A DNA stretch of 64,000 bases from Hyperoplus lanceolatus (Eukaryota; Chordata; Actinopteri; Uranoscopiformes; Ammodytidae): the NCBI GenBank assembly GCA_026929865.2, contig CM049408.1:25371501-25435500 (forward strand). The letters are read 5' to 3'. The notes under the pieces are model-generated. The model was not told the origin of the DNA. It worked only from the letters and a program-made list of their open reading frames with translations, and ran no database searches. This document shows positions 23,342 to 35,372 of the stretch, piece by piece. The position numbers and the translations under genes are program-made. Every line of letters begins with the position of its first letter. Position 1 is the first letter of the stretch.

Positions 23342-24489
23342 GTGTCTGGCAGGTAGGGCCGGGTATATGAAGAGCAGTTGATTGATGATTGATGGCAGCT
23401 GTGAAAGCTGGTGATTGACTCCAGCACACCTGACTCCAACCCTGCAATAGACCAGCACATAGACAAGGGTAAAAGGGAAAAACAACACAAGGGCTTGAGG
23501 CCATGCTGCAGAAGTCATCATGTGATGCTATACCAATGTTCAAATGTTTCAAAAATAGTTTCATCATCACAATGAGAGACTTCCTCCCTGCATCCACCTT
23601 TTCACAGCAACACTGATATTTATGCTTCAGGGAATCCCGCTTCTCATACATACCAGTGGTTTTCAACACAATCTCAAGACTTCCCAGTCATTCATTGCTA
23701 TGTACAGTATGTAGGGCAGCTTTTGTCATCTGGGGCCTGTTTCAGGAAGCTGTTTTGAGGCAACTCACAGCATATGGTCCTTAATCTAAATATATCTATT
23801 AGATAAACTGTCATGGAAGTTTTTAATCAGTTAAACCTTGTGGGAATAAATAAACTGAAACTTGTCAATATAAACAATTTAATAAAAGTAGATAAAACAA
23901 CAGAGTTACAGAGTAAAGTTTCCAACCTGCATGGTCAGCCCCCGACGGGACTGACACTATCTTTTGGTCAGACAGGGATTTTAAAGGCCCCCTTCAACAA
24001 CGGGGGTGTCAACTAACAGATGGTCAAACAGGTCTCAGGGGTTTATTGTGGTTATTGTGGTTTATTGTGGTCAGCCACAATAAACCTTAAATTAGTTTAA
24101 GCAACTATTGTCAGCACATTTCTTAGAGGAAATGCACATGTGTTAAACTGATGTGATATACATATAGAAAAACAGATCAATACGATGGTTACAAATAAAT
24201 TTGCCCTCACATAAACATCACTTCACTGCTAACAACTTTTTGAGGTTGAGGTTGCAAAGATATGGAGCTTCCACCATTTCCTAATACCTCCTGTGTTTCA
24301 TCCCCTCACATTGCATTCTCTCATTAAAACCTTCTAAAGCTTTAGAATGTTTAATGTAACACAAGTGAGCAACCCAACCACTGTCATGCATTTCGCAGTA
24401 GTTTTCACTGGCTGTACACAGGACTGTATGTGTATGGTAAACACAACACATTCAGTATGTAGAAAATTATCCAATAATGTTCCAGCTCT

Positions 24490-27400
24490 TCAAGGCTGAA
24501 TTATAATCAGGCTGTTTCGCTCTGCTTCTTTTGACTTGTCTTCCCTCCTGTTAGAAAACACAAAGACAAATTAAGGATTAAAGCGTGAACCTTTCTGCTG
24601 CACCTGCCTAATACAACACTTACACTCCTGCCTACTTCCCCCATTATTGACACCTTCTTCCTGTTCTTATGTCAGGAACAGTTTCCTACATAGTTTTTTC
24701 CCTTTGTCTTTCCGATACACTCAAACAGTTTTGGGAAACAGAGTTACATTTGTTGTCTTCTTGTAGCTGGTTGGACACTAGTTGTAATATTGGCAATTTA
24801 ATTCTGGTTTGTTCATTTGTTCATTGTAATCTGCTATACATATCTTTACTAAGGTAATTTAGTAGTAAAAATCAATGTACCGTCCTAGATTCTCCACATC
24901 TTCTATGGTCTCTGGCAGGGCGACGCCGTTCATCTCGGGCAACATTATCACCAATCCACTGTACAGCACTGACATCACACCTGAAACATTTTTTCTTATT
25001 TAACCATGAAAAACAAGATATCTAAAACATGTATTTGAAGAACTTGGTGGCAAGAAGAGGAAATGCAAAAATGTACCATAAAGAAAAAGAGGCAGCTCCT
25101 GCCAGATACTGGCCAGTCTGTAGAGAAGAAATGGTGCAACAATTGATCCGATGTCACTGGCTGATGAACATACTGACACACCCAAGTTTCTATAAGAAAT
25201 TGTAAGGAAAATCAACAACAATGAAGTGAGGCATTCAGAATTTCTAGTCCTTTGCTTGTTTGTACACAGTAGTATGTTCCTGTAAAGCATGAGAATCAGG
25301 ATTCATTTAAACAGGTTGTTGTTTGACAGAGACTGGGCGGCCGACCTGACAAAGCATTTTGTCTTAATTTCACAGACAAATGTCGCTCCATATTTTCGAC
25401 AATTTATTTCATCATATAAAGAAAATTGATCAACACTTATTGGTTTAATACCTAAGAGGTGTCGGATACATCTCTGTGTTTGCAAATTTCAGCGTCTCAT
25501 AGCCAAGGGCTACAGCAAACCTTCCAATTATTGCAATGGACTTTTTTAACCAGACAAAATCTGTAGAAAAAAACAGAAAAGACAAAATTAGGATGGAAAT
25601 GGGAACCAAGTAGAAGAATCATCAAGACAACCAAGATATATTTTCACCAGACTCCATGGACACCAGTCATCTGTAGCTACCGTTGGGGACGAAGGGGACT
25701 ACTAGGCAGGCGATGCCACCAGTGAGGTTGGAGACGGCCATGAGCGAGCGCCGCCCCACTCTGTTGACCAGCAGGTAGAAGACAACGCCCACGGGAAGCT
25801 CCACCAAAGCCGAGATAAAGAAATCCAAGAAGAGATTGCCACCAGTGATACCAAGCCGCAAGACCAGGCCTTGAAACACAACAGCACTTGTAAACCTGGA
25901 TGAGAGGAATTATCATGTAATTTGTATTTTTGAAATTACAAGCATCCTGCGGAATGATTTTATGGTATTTATCATAGGAAATACTTAATGTATAATCACA
26001 ACAACTTGCATCAAGATGACTTACCAGGCATAAGTTAAAATGAGTGTGTTTTTTCTCATGTTTGGCGTCTTTAACAAATCCATTACTGATACAGGATTTA
26101 CTTCTTTCTTCTCCTCCAAAACAATTATCTGAAAAATATTATATTTAACATTTAATCAGATTAAGACAATCATATTTATATAAATGCATTTTTAGTTGTC
26201 ACAGTTCAAAAGGTAAACAAAGATGTAAGTATGCTGTTTTATATAAATAATATCGTCTTACCTCAGGAAGATTATGCGGTAAAGATCTTCCATTGCATTT
26301 TGCAATCTTAGCAACAACTCTCATGGCCTCTGTAGTTCGTTTTTGTGAGAACAGCCAGCGTGGAGATTCAGGAATTATCCTTTATAAGCAAACACACAAT
26401 GTCACCATCAGAGATAGCATGCAGATAAATAAAACTGGCAATTATGAAGCAAACTATATTAATTTAAAGTTTATTGTTTTTTCTTTATATTTTTTGTAAA
26501 TATGTAAGCAACTTTGAGTGCTCAGAGCTTCCTCCACGCCGCAGGTCTCAGTGCCCAGCCATGTCTCTTTAGGGATAGCTAGTGTATGTGTGAGTTTGTG
26601 TGTCTGTGTGTATGTGTGAGTGTGTGCATGTCTCTGTGCATGTCTATGGGGGTGGGAGGGTTGAGTTCTTTTCATTTTCTTCTCTTGATTTTATTAGCTG
26701 TTTTTATCTGTATTTTTCTGTTGTTGTTTTTATTCGTTGTAAGGCACTTTGAGCTATTCTTGAGTATGAAAAGCGCGATTAAAGAAAAATGTATTGATTG
26801 ATTGATTGATTGATTGATTGAGAAAGCGTTATATAAATCTCATGTATTATTATTCATTAGTATGTATACCAGTGGTATAAGATGAACAGGATGCAGGGCA
26901 AACTCATGACCAGCTGCAGAGTCCTCCAGGAGGACTGGAAGTAAGCCAGACCAGGCAGGAGGATCATGCCCACGGAGTAGAAAGTCCGATTCACCATGGA
27001 CAAAAACCTCCTGTCATCTGATCCTAAGAACTCAAACACTGCATCAGAAAAAAATATGTTTTAGCAGACCTCTTATGTATACATACTCACATGTCAGGCT
27101 GGACTTACTGTACATCAGTCAATAAAAAGATACATGAACCTGTTTATAAATCCAACATTTGTGAGTCAGTTTATTTCTAGTTTGAGAACTTTTGTGTTGT
27201 TTGCTGCAAGAAGGGAAGCAACATTTTATATTACAGAATCATCTAGTAATTGAACATACCTAGTACATAACTGGCCATCCATGCCCCCTTTCCGCAAAAT
27301 CCTTGTAGAAATCGAAAAATTAGTAGCAGCGGGTACCATGGTGAGAGCATGACTGCTACACCTGAGATACCAATTCCGAGCATTGATACAATGAAACATG

Positions 27401-28666
27401 GCTTTCGACCAAACCTGTGAAAAACATAATTTTAATAGTAGTTAAATACTTAAATACTCATTGGAAAATCTGAGGGGGAACATTTAAATCAACTAAATAG
27501 TGCATATCAGACCTGTCTGCCAGGTAGCCAGTCACAAAAGCTCCAATAAAAAATCCAAATGCCAGGATAACTTGATTCAGATCAGCGAGCCAAGATTTCT
27601 CACACACCAATGAAAACTAGGAAATAAAAATAGATATTTCATCCAAAAATACAATTAATTGTGGATAGTTTCTCAGATAATTAGGATTATGACAGTAATA
27701 AATAACTCAATGAAGGATACATAAGGCTTAATTCAATGTAGTGTATGTCAGTGTACCTCAGTGTCAACAAGACAAAGGAATTGTGTCATAACACAGCGTG
27801 CGTGTTTTTTCTAGCTGTAGGACAGCTTGGCTCATGTGAACCGAAGTTCACAATGTCACGTTACATGTGACTTATGTATTACAGTGAGCTTTCTCTCATG
27901 TAAGGATTGAAGTCTTAATGCAAAAGCAAAAAAATACAACCTATGTATACAATTTATTTCCAGAAAAAGATGACAGCATTTAAGATTTCTGATACTTCAA
28001 TCCATATCCTTTATGTAACCAGGTACAAAACTCATTGAGATTAAAATCTATTTTCTAAGACTAACCTGACCAAGAAAGCAGCCCATGAAATTGTAAATAA
28101 GCACAACCAACACATACAATTTTCATAGACCACATTCTGCATCCAATTAAAATACAATACAGGATCAGGCACAAAAATATGAAGGTTAAAAAATGAGTAC
28201 AATTTAAAATTAAAATAAATCAAACCAGGTCTATTTTATTGGTAGAAAGGCAGAAAGGAAAAGGTACCTCTGAAACAATCGTGCTCCGGCTTTTGTCAAA
28301 GACCCATCTACTGTCACAAGATGTCAACTGGGTTTCGTTAGAAGTCACTAGCCAGTCAGGTTCAGTGCAGTTGTTTTGGCTTTTGCTCCAGTCGATGCTG
28401 AACCTCTCACAGCGGCTAAAAGATCCTGACTCTTCAGATCGGGGAACCGTGACGTTCCTCACCTCCAGGTCCGTCCATCCACATTCCTCTTGGAGGCGCT
28501 CAGACCCCAGACTCTGACACCAGTGATCCGGAGTGTGCCCTAAGAAAACTACCCCGACTAGTACAAAAGCGAAAAGTATCAACGGTAATGCACCAAGTGT
28601 AACAATTTTCTTCTGGAAAGGCCCAAAGTCTCCAACTTGCTCAAGGAGTTTGTCTACATTTGCCAT
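24490..28666 (-). CDS. slc22a2: SLC22A2-like organic cation transporter, copy B
   Basis: Eleven exons of the same lengths as copy A: 28666-28268, 27616-27513, 27414-27260, 27038-26870, 26379-26262, 26128-26025, 25895-25681, 25560-25452, 25189-25077, 24980-24881 and 24547-24490. The frame is open for 547 residues with every GT-AG junction kept. Exon 1 ([12 protein letters not shown]) differs from copy A by one residue over about 130. Exons 3, 4 and 10 differ more, for example [10 protein letters not shown] against [10 protein letters not shown]. Glycosylation sites, ADRFGRKP, PESPRWL and SSASDIGSI are all present. Both copies look able to make a transporter. The residues that differ cluster in the middle transmembrane part, so substrate preference could differ; that is inference. 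Confidence 0.92.
26525..26823 (+). mobile_element. Retroelement 3' tail with simple repeats, only in copy B
   Basis: Copy A runs from CTTTGAGTGCTCAGA directly to GTTATATAAATCTCATGTAT, whereas copy B has about 300 extra bases between. The insert includes a (TG)n-rich stretch, GTAAGGCACTTTGAGCTATT and a tail of ATTG repeats, the usual 3' end of fish LINE/SINE families. It lies in intron 4. Confidence 0.65.
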
Positions 28667-29607
28667 CTTGGCTGATTGTCTTAATTTTCGTAACAAGGTG
28701 ATGGCAGGTGCTGAAGCTTCTCCACTCTGACAGAGAGTTTTTAGGAAGAGAAGACTATTTAAAGAGATGAGTGGGGCAAAGTCCCCCTTTCTTTCTCTTC
28801 TTTGTGATTTTGCACCACCATGAGGTTGAAATATGTAGTTTTCAGTCTCTTCACAACTTCTGAATGGATTGTGATGAAATGTGGTACATACAGTACATTC
28901 ACATTCTCTTCAGTAGGAACTGTAATAACTAGTTTGGTGATGCCTACTTTTTTCATCTAGCACCATCGTCAGTCCAATTATTTTCCCAGTTTATGACCAA
29001 ATACCTGAAAACCTAGAGACATTCTCATGATATACTGTAGATCTACTGTGTGCAGTCTTATTATTTTCACATGCAATAATGCAAAACAAAATACTAAGTC
29101 TTGTGAAATGTTCCTTCTTTAGGTTACTTAATATTAATATTACTGAAATACTTGGCAGTTTTTGTCTGTCTGTTGATTTCATAGACAGTAACAGAAAGCA
29201 AGGTCATAGTGTTAACTAGTTCAGTTCAGACCCAAAACATTGATTATCTCAGCAACCAAACATTGCAAATAGTGTGTTCTGAGGACAGACAATAACTGGA
29301 AACCTAAGTCAGGTTTCCAGTTACTTATTTAATTTATAGTCTGTATCCAATAGAATGTTCAAACATGTTTATTATACCCCATTTGGATATGTTGTTTCAC
29401 CGCATGCTTGCAGTTTATGGAAGTGATTTAATATATTATGTATGCATGTATGTAACAGTTTTGGGCTCTCATAAGCTGTCATAATATATGTTATATAAAG
29501 TAAACATTAGCCAAAAATTAAGAACTAAAAGTTAATATTCTTCCAGTGGTAGAACTGATTGACTAAACCTTTGCTGGATAGGTTTTCTGCAAACTCTGTC
29601 AAAGTGT
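28667..29607. other. Upstream flank of slc22a2 copy B
   Basis: Promoter-side flank homologous to unit A (20618-21003 plus 21648-22000). A stretch around 29290-29315 contains an inverted pair (ACTGGAAACCT and AGGTTTCCAGT) not seen in A. No regulatory element can be assigned. Confidence 0.4.
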
Positions 29608-30241
29608 TGTAGGAATTTGCAACATTTATTTTATCATTTAAAAAAAAGTTAATACAGAACTTTGAGTCAAGCAGAAAAAACACACAGGTCATAATGATCT
29701 TACACAAACTGCAACAACAACAGCTTTTGTAAACACAGCAGAAAGATAGGAACACGTTTGCAATATCTTGCTACGAATAGACTATAATCTATTAGAAGCA
29801 GCTAGGTTCTAATATGGCCAGATATTAGATCTGTTACACACACACATGCACACTCTCACTCACACACTGGTAGACACATGCACACAGACACACACACCCA
29901 ACTTGGCTGATAAAAGGCCTAGTGCTTTGCCACTAAGGCGCGCTCTTTCGCCCGAGGATGATGGCTGGGGTGGGGTTCCCCTTTTCAAAGTTCGGTTGAG
30001 AGTAGGTTAATTCAAGTAATATCTGAACAGGAGGTTATGATTGCAATGTATAGGTAATATCTGTATTGTTGGAGCTGTCTCCTAGCTTGTAACTTTGAGT
30101 CAACCTTTAATAAAGTAAACCTGTTGAACCCTAATCCTCCTTCTCCGTATTTCCCTTGCCTGGTGAAGCCTCTTTCTGGTATCAAATGTCGTGGAATCAA
30201 TGGCCCACTCGGCCACGGTAATATCTCATTATTCCACCTCA
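29608..30241 (+). mobile_element. Solo LTR fossil, opposite orientation to 21004-21643
   Basis: A 634-base block beginning TGTAGGAATTTGC and ending CCACCTCA, with GTGT on each side (29604-29607, 30242-30245). It contains a CA-rich region and AATAAAGTAAACCTG near its 3' part. It is visibly related to the block at 21004-21643 along its length but sits at a different site and in the other orientation, so it is an independent insertion of the same family. No internal region remains. Confidence 0.68.
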
Positions 30242-30905
30242 GTGTGTTGTCTTTGGTTGACATAAAGAAGTTTTTCATATATTGTGCATGTGTCAGGATG
30301 TCCCATTCATCTGCTCTTACAAAATGTTACATACTTTGTATTTGCAGTATCCTTTATTATTATTGTTTATTTATTTAATCCATTAATTATATATGGTATA
30401 TTTACAGTATTTTTAGTTTATTTTCATACCAAACATTGGCGTTGAGCTGCAGCGACGAGCCCATCACTAAGTCAATCGACAGAAATTTGATTGACTATTT
30501 GGATGATCAGGTAATCATGTAGATCCACTATGTAATAGAATAAATCAGCCACAAATAATTTCAAGTTCCAACTTCTCCAATTCTTTATCAACAATTGGCA
30601 AGCTTTCAGATTCACTCCCATTTTGCTGATCACTATACAGTATACACACAAAGGGCACAGTCGGAAAAACTGTTTGCTTCCCAATCAACAATACCTGTTT
30701 CCCCGTTTCCTTGGGTTAAATGAGATAGGTACTTGGGCTGACTGCACGTAACCTCAGCCGCACCCAATACAGCCCCCTGGTGTTATGGAGCACAAAACAT
30801 GAACATAATTGAATAAATGAATATGGCTCCTACAAATCGTATCACCTTACAGCCCATGTTCCTGTTCTTCTATAAACCGGTTATGTACTTGAAGGAGTTT
30901 AATTT
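30242..30905. other. Spacer between solo LTR and the selenoprotein-L-like stop
   Basis: AT-rich sequence that should contain the 3' UTR of the minus-strand selenoprotein-L-like gene. No repeat or gene could be supported here. Confidence 0.4.
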
Positions 30906-33561
30906 TCACAGTGCAGTTAAAATGTCGTCTACTGAGGGTCTGTCTATGGGACTCTGACAGCAGTGAGAGAACAGCACCCTCCCGTGTTCGTCCAAAACAA
31001 AGTCGCCCCCAAGCTGGAAAACACAGAGGAAACAAAATCATCAATAGAATTATATAGGACATTTAATAAACCTTCTAGATTTAACAAACGAAAATGATGA
31101 TTTGAGAAAACTAGTTTAATCTTTAACCAAAAAAACAAAAAATAAAATAAACGTTGAATTGGTAAATGTAACATTTCTGAATCAAAGTAATTCATTTTTT
31201 AATATATAATGAGAAAGGATCAGTAATTTATTATTAGCTGCACTTTATTTCACTTTCACATAGTTAAACACATTCATACATGCATCCGCTATGCCCATTA
31301 TTATTGTATTTTTGTTGGTTAAATGAGAAGATCCACTGGAGAATAGGGATTTTAGAGGCCTCAAGCTCTGCCACTGACAACTCAAATGTATCTGTTTGTA
31401 CTTGACTTAACTACATAAACAGCAAGGCATTATTTTACCTGAAACATGTCCTCTTGAATGGATGGAAGCCCTCTTGGAAACTCCAGATTGTCGGCCACGT
31501 ATTCGGCATAGAGAAACATGTTACCAAAGTTCAATACTTTCTTTAGAGATGCTTCAAGGCCAAATGCAGCATACATCTGCAACACCCAGAAGAGTTAACT
31601 ACTAAAGACCATCTGGGAAAAAGTACAAGCTGTGTTTATTGTCGCCTTGCGTTGTCCTCAGTCTGACCTTCCTATCACAGTCCAACAGCATGTCGTACTG
31701 ACAGCCAGTCTCCTGCCGCCAATATGAAGCTCCCTCCTCACAGCCAAATGAAACGACCACCACTTGAATTAACTGTGCATCCAGGGATCTCTGAAATTAA
31801 TGTCAAATGCAATATATGACAGATTTAATTAAAGAAGATGAGATTGACAGGGTTAATACACATATTATTCATAGATGTGAAGATGACCTTAAATATTCAT
31901 ATCTGGTTTTAACTTAATAATTAGTTTAAAAATAAAAAGCTAGTTTAAGTATGAAATAGCTGCTTGTAATGCAAAGTAATTGGTATAGAAAACATTTTGA
32001 GGAATAAAAATCTGTGTTATAATCCTGAAAGCACAAAATAATTGAATTATTTATTATTGGATAAGATAATGAAACTGTTCACAGATGTGACTTCATCTTA
32101 AAATCTATCTTGTATTAATATATTAACAGGTAGTAAACATTATTTATTGTGCTTACCTGATTCTTCTCCAGATCTTTAAGATGGAGACGGCAGAGTAGAC
32201 AGGAGAATTGACGGATTAAGACCAGCAGGATCTTTTTACCTTTCCCAAGATATTTCTCTAATGTCACTGTTCTGCAAAATACACAGAAACCGTAAAATAC
32301 TAAAGTGCAAAATAGACCAAATTTAGACAAATAATAATGTATTTTCTAACTTGCCCAGCATTTTGTTTAATTTTGGCATAATAAAAATTAATCAAACTCT
32401 TACTCTCCCGTTCTGGCATCGATCAGAGATGTATCTGGAGAAATGTGTTTTGACTGATGTTCCCTGTCCATTATTTTAGCACTCAGTTGTAACTCGTCAT
32501 CCAAACACTGCAGAAAGGCATCCCACTGCACCTGCATTACATCCTCCACAGTCAGTAAAACAAAATCAACATTCAAACAGCCATGACAAGAATGTTTTTG
32601 AAAATATTTTGTCAGAAACTCACTTCTAGCTTCTGAAAGTCCTGCACTGCATCCTGTAGAGCAGCACTGCTGGTGAAGTTATGCAACAACATTTTTACTG
32701 TTAATAGGTTAGTAGGGACCTACCTTTTTTCTGAATTCATTTAATGAATGCGCAGGGAGTTTTACTGTTGCACAACTTTTCTTTCAGCCAATTCGTATTT
32801 AGTATGTCATGAGTGTCAGTTACATTTGGTTTGGTGAGTGTAGATCCTCTTTAGTTTTTGGCACATTAAGTCAAAGAGTAAATTATACTGAAATATATTT
32901 GCAAAGCATACAAAGTACATAAAAAAAACATTCTTCATTCAGTGTCATAAACATTCAAAGTATTTCTTTCAGCTCCGGCTCTTACTGATTATTTTTCTTC
33001 CACAGGTCCTCTGCATCTTTTTTCCTCTTTACAGACAAACTGTAAAATGAGAAAAAAAATTGAACATTAAACAACTAATCCCTGCATGTCTAAGAGTAGA
33101 AAGCTGAATCGTTGGTGCTATGAAGCTACTTTATTTCATGAACTAGATTTAATGCATTAAAAACTTCTACAGTTGTAGGCCGTTTACTGTGTGTACTGCT
33201 CATAACCTCTTGTACAACGCTGCACCAGCTTCAATCAGACCTAGCAGGGACTTGCTTTGCTCAATGCGGATTTTCTGCCTGATGAATTCCTGGAGACTGC
33301 CTGTGTGAGAAACAGTTCATGCAGTTACTGTGTAACGGTCTCTTTCAGTACATTAGATAGGTCTAATGATTGACAGGCCTCCTGCTGCCCTCCATTCCTG
33401 GTGAATGTCTATTTTTACGTGCACTTGACGGGCCCCTCAAAATGCTGCCTACCTTCCCCGCTCTCCTTCTCGGCAAGATCCAGCAGATATTTTCCTTTTT
33501 CAACAAAAGCCGTAAGAGCTTTCACACATGACTCTGCAGTCGCCCCTGTAACCTCAGCCAT
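30906..33561 (-). CDS. Selenoprotein-L-like thioredoxin-fold protein, Cys form
   Basis: Nine exons: 33561-33453, 33300-33207, 33039-32986, 32669-32624, 32531-32404, 32271-32157, 31790-31668, 31576-31439 and 31013-30906. They join in frame to 304 residues. The start MAEVTGATAES at 33561 is preferred to an ATG 17 codons upstream. The N-terminal half is helical and charged. The C-terminal half is a peroxiredoxin-like-2 (AhpC/TSA-like) fold with LVLIRQFSCLLCRLHLKDLE, then VVVVSFGCEEGA and LGGDFVLDEHGRVLF. Selenoprotein L of fish and other aquatic animals has two selenocysteines (UxxU) at this motif; here the codons are TGT and TGC, giving CxxC. The role is probably thiol redox, but no substrate is known. 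The family name rests on memory of the family, not on a search. Confidence 0.85.
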
Positions 33562-34204
33562 TTTGGGGGGGGTTTCAATGTGGCTTTGTAAGCGTTTCAT
33601 AAGATGTGTCACTTCTTATCAGTGCACCAGAATGAAGTAATCCTCCCCCTTTCTCTCGAAGTCCAATCGGGGCAAATGTCAATACAAAAGATTAGCAGCT
33701 GGAGCTCAGTTTAAAGGAGCAAGCCAATTATTTTACACACTAAGTTCAGTTTATAACTTATGTGAAGTACTACTGAGCTTGTGAAAATGGTTGTATAATG
33801 TCTTCTGTAACACTGGAAGGAGCCTTGTCAGGTCTAGAAAAATCTCTCTTCTCTTGAGTGATTTCAAATTGATGACAACACATTAAGCTATTACAGTCTT
33901 TGTAATCTGTTAGTGAAGGTGAAAAAAGAGAAAGTTATTTGTTGTTATATAAGTCATTTGCAGCTTAAATGTTTATTACTCATTTTCAGTGAGTCCCCCA
34001 ACTATTTTAAAATAAAATACTATATTGCTGGTGCTTCTATGGCAATATACAATATGTGTACGATTCAGAATATTTAAAATATTTACACGCTTGTTAAAGA
34101 TACAGTGAACACGTCTACCTGATAGAGAAGTGGTCTGCACTCATGCTGAATCTGTCCTGGAAAGCATCAAGTTTACAACATCCATCTGTTAGGGAAGACC
34201 TGAT
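33562..34204. other. Upstream region of the selenoprotein-L-like gene
   Basis: Start-side spacer of the minus-strand gene; trip11 starts on the other strand 1.8 kb away. No TATA box or CpG-rich core is evident, and no repeat is recognisable. Confidence 0.35.
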
Positions 34205-34800
34205 TATTTAACTGCAGCAGAGTTTGCTGAGAATTCACAGGGGTGGTATTGATGTACTGTTTTGTTGGGTTCCAGCACATCAGGTAGTTAAAGGTAATGA
34301 GGCAGCAAACAAACTGGCAAAAACAGCATTAAAAAGGATATAACATTATCAATTCCCCTGGGATAAGGAGAAGGAAAAGCAGTTATCAAGAAAAAAGGAT
34401 TGGAGATAAGGCAGGAAAGATGGGAGGAAGATCAGAAAGGAATGGGGTTATTAGAAAAAATCAGAAGTCGGATATAACAAAGAACTATAATGGAAGAGAG
34501 GAAATCATCATAACAAGGAGTGGATCATACAGCACTAAATGACACTTTGTTTATCATGGGGGAAAAGGACACAAAAGAACATGTAGTGCACAACACACTG
34601 CATTGGTTTTTTTTAGTTTGTGTGTGATACAAGGTTGGAGGGTAGACTATAACTTTTGTGTTTTGTTTGTTTGATTGATTTTTCTCCAGCTATAGTGTAG
34701 GTAATTCACATTTTGTTAGACACTCTTGTACAGTAGGTGGCGGTATGCTTCTTTAAGTTGTTTGCGATCCGCCAATAAAAAAGAGGAACAAGAAGATGAA
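34205..34800 (+). mobile_element. I/Nimb-type LINE fragment (RNase H to 3' end)
   Basis: The plus strand around 34222-34330 reads LLRIHRGGIDVLFCWVPAH then GNEAANKLAKTA, the RNase H signature of I-clade LINEs. The frame then decays with stops. The terminus at about 34730-34795 (GTGGCGGTATGC, then CCGCCAATAAAAAAGAGGAA) matches the usual 3' end of this group. It is a truncated, inactive copy ending about 575 bases before the trip11 start. Confidence 0.72.
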
Positions 34801-35372
34801 CAGTGAACGCGTCCGACGGTGAACGGCAGCTCCCGTTGTTCTTGAACGCACCATGGATTTGTTGGTCCTCCAGTGATCCCACAATGCACCGCTTCCGTGT
34901 CCTGTGTGTCCACGTCAAACCTGACAGCCATCGCCGCCGAGCCGACAGTAATGGCTGCAGTTGAGGTGGCACTTTCCGGACTCTGTATCGCTTAGACCGG
35001 GTTAAAAACTGATAGAAAACACGGCTCGAGCTCCAGGGGGACATCACCTACAACAACATTATAGCTGTGAGATGAAGTTTTAGCTGTTTTGTGCGATATT
35101 ACTTGCCTTTGTGTGGACACATTCCTTCAGGCTAAAAAGATCAGCTGTTATTAGCCGACACAGTCTGCCACAAATGAGCGTCTCTCCACCTCAAAAGCGA
35201 CTTCATCCCTGAAGATTTAAGTGGATTATAAAGTTAACAGTGTCCTCGTGGTGTAGACTTAACATTTGAGCTTGATGACCAAGTTATCCGGATCTCGTCA
35301 GCAGTCAAAGTTTAGCTAGCTAGCCCTCCTCGGCCCTGCTGCTGTGTTGTTGTTGTTTTTCGGACCGTGAAT
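34801..35372 (+). promoter_or_regulatory. Probable trip11 promoter and 5' UTR
   Basis: This is GC-richer than its surroundings, with several CpGs, and directly precedes the trip11 ATG. No TATA box is visible, which fits a housekeeping-type promoter. It begins where the LINE fragment ends, so the transposon tail may lie inside the transcribed or promoter region. Confidence 0.45.

Larger units (their letters stand above)
23502..31195. repeat. Segmental duplication, unit B
   Basis: This is the partner of unit A in direct orientation. It contains slc22a2 copy B. Private insertions are a retroelement tail with simple repeats (26525-26823) and a solo LTR (29608-30241). Its right end extends into the last intron of the selenoprotein-L-like gene, so the ancestral duplicated segment reached that gene. 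The stretch 29520-31130 has no counterpart in unit A. Confidence 0.85.

Noticed and set aside
23350-24480. Search for a further gene between the two transporter copies
   Set aside because: Only duplicated 3' flank, short tandem TTATTGTGG repeats near 24035-24075 and junction sequence were seen; no exon-like frame with family similarity.
32190-32210. In-frame selenocysteine TGA in the selenoprotein-L-like gene
   Set aside because: The codons at both motif positions are TGT and TGC. The gene's only in-frame TGA is the terminal one after DDILTAL.
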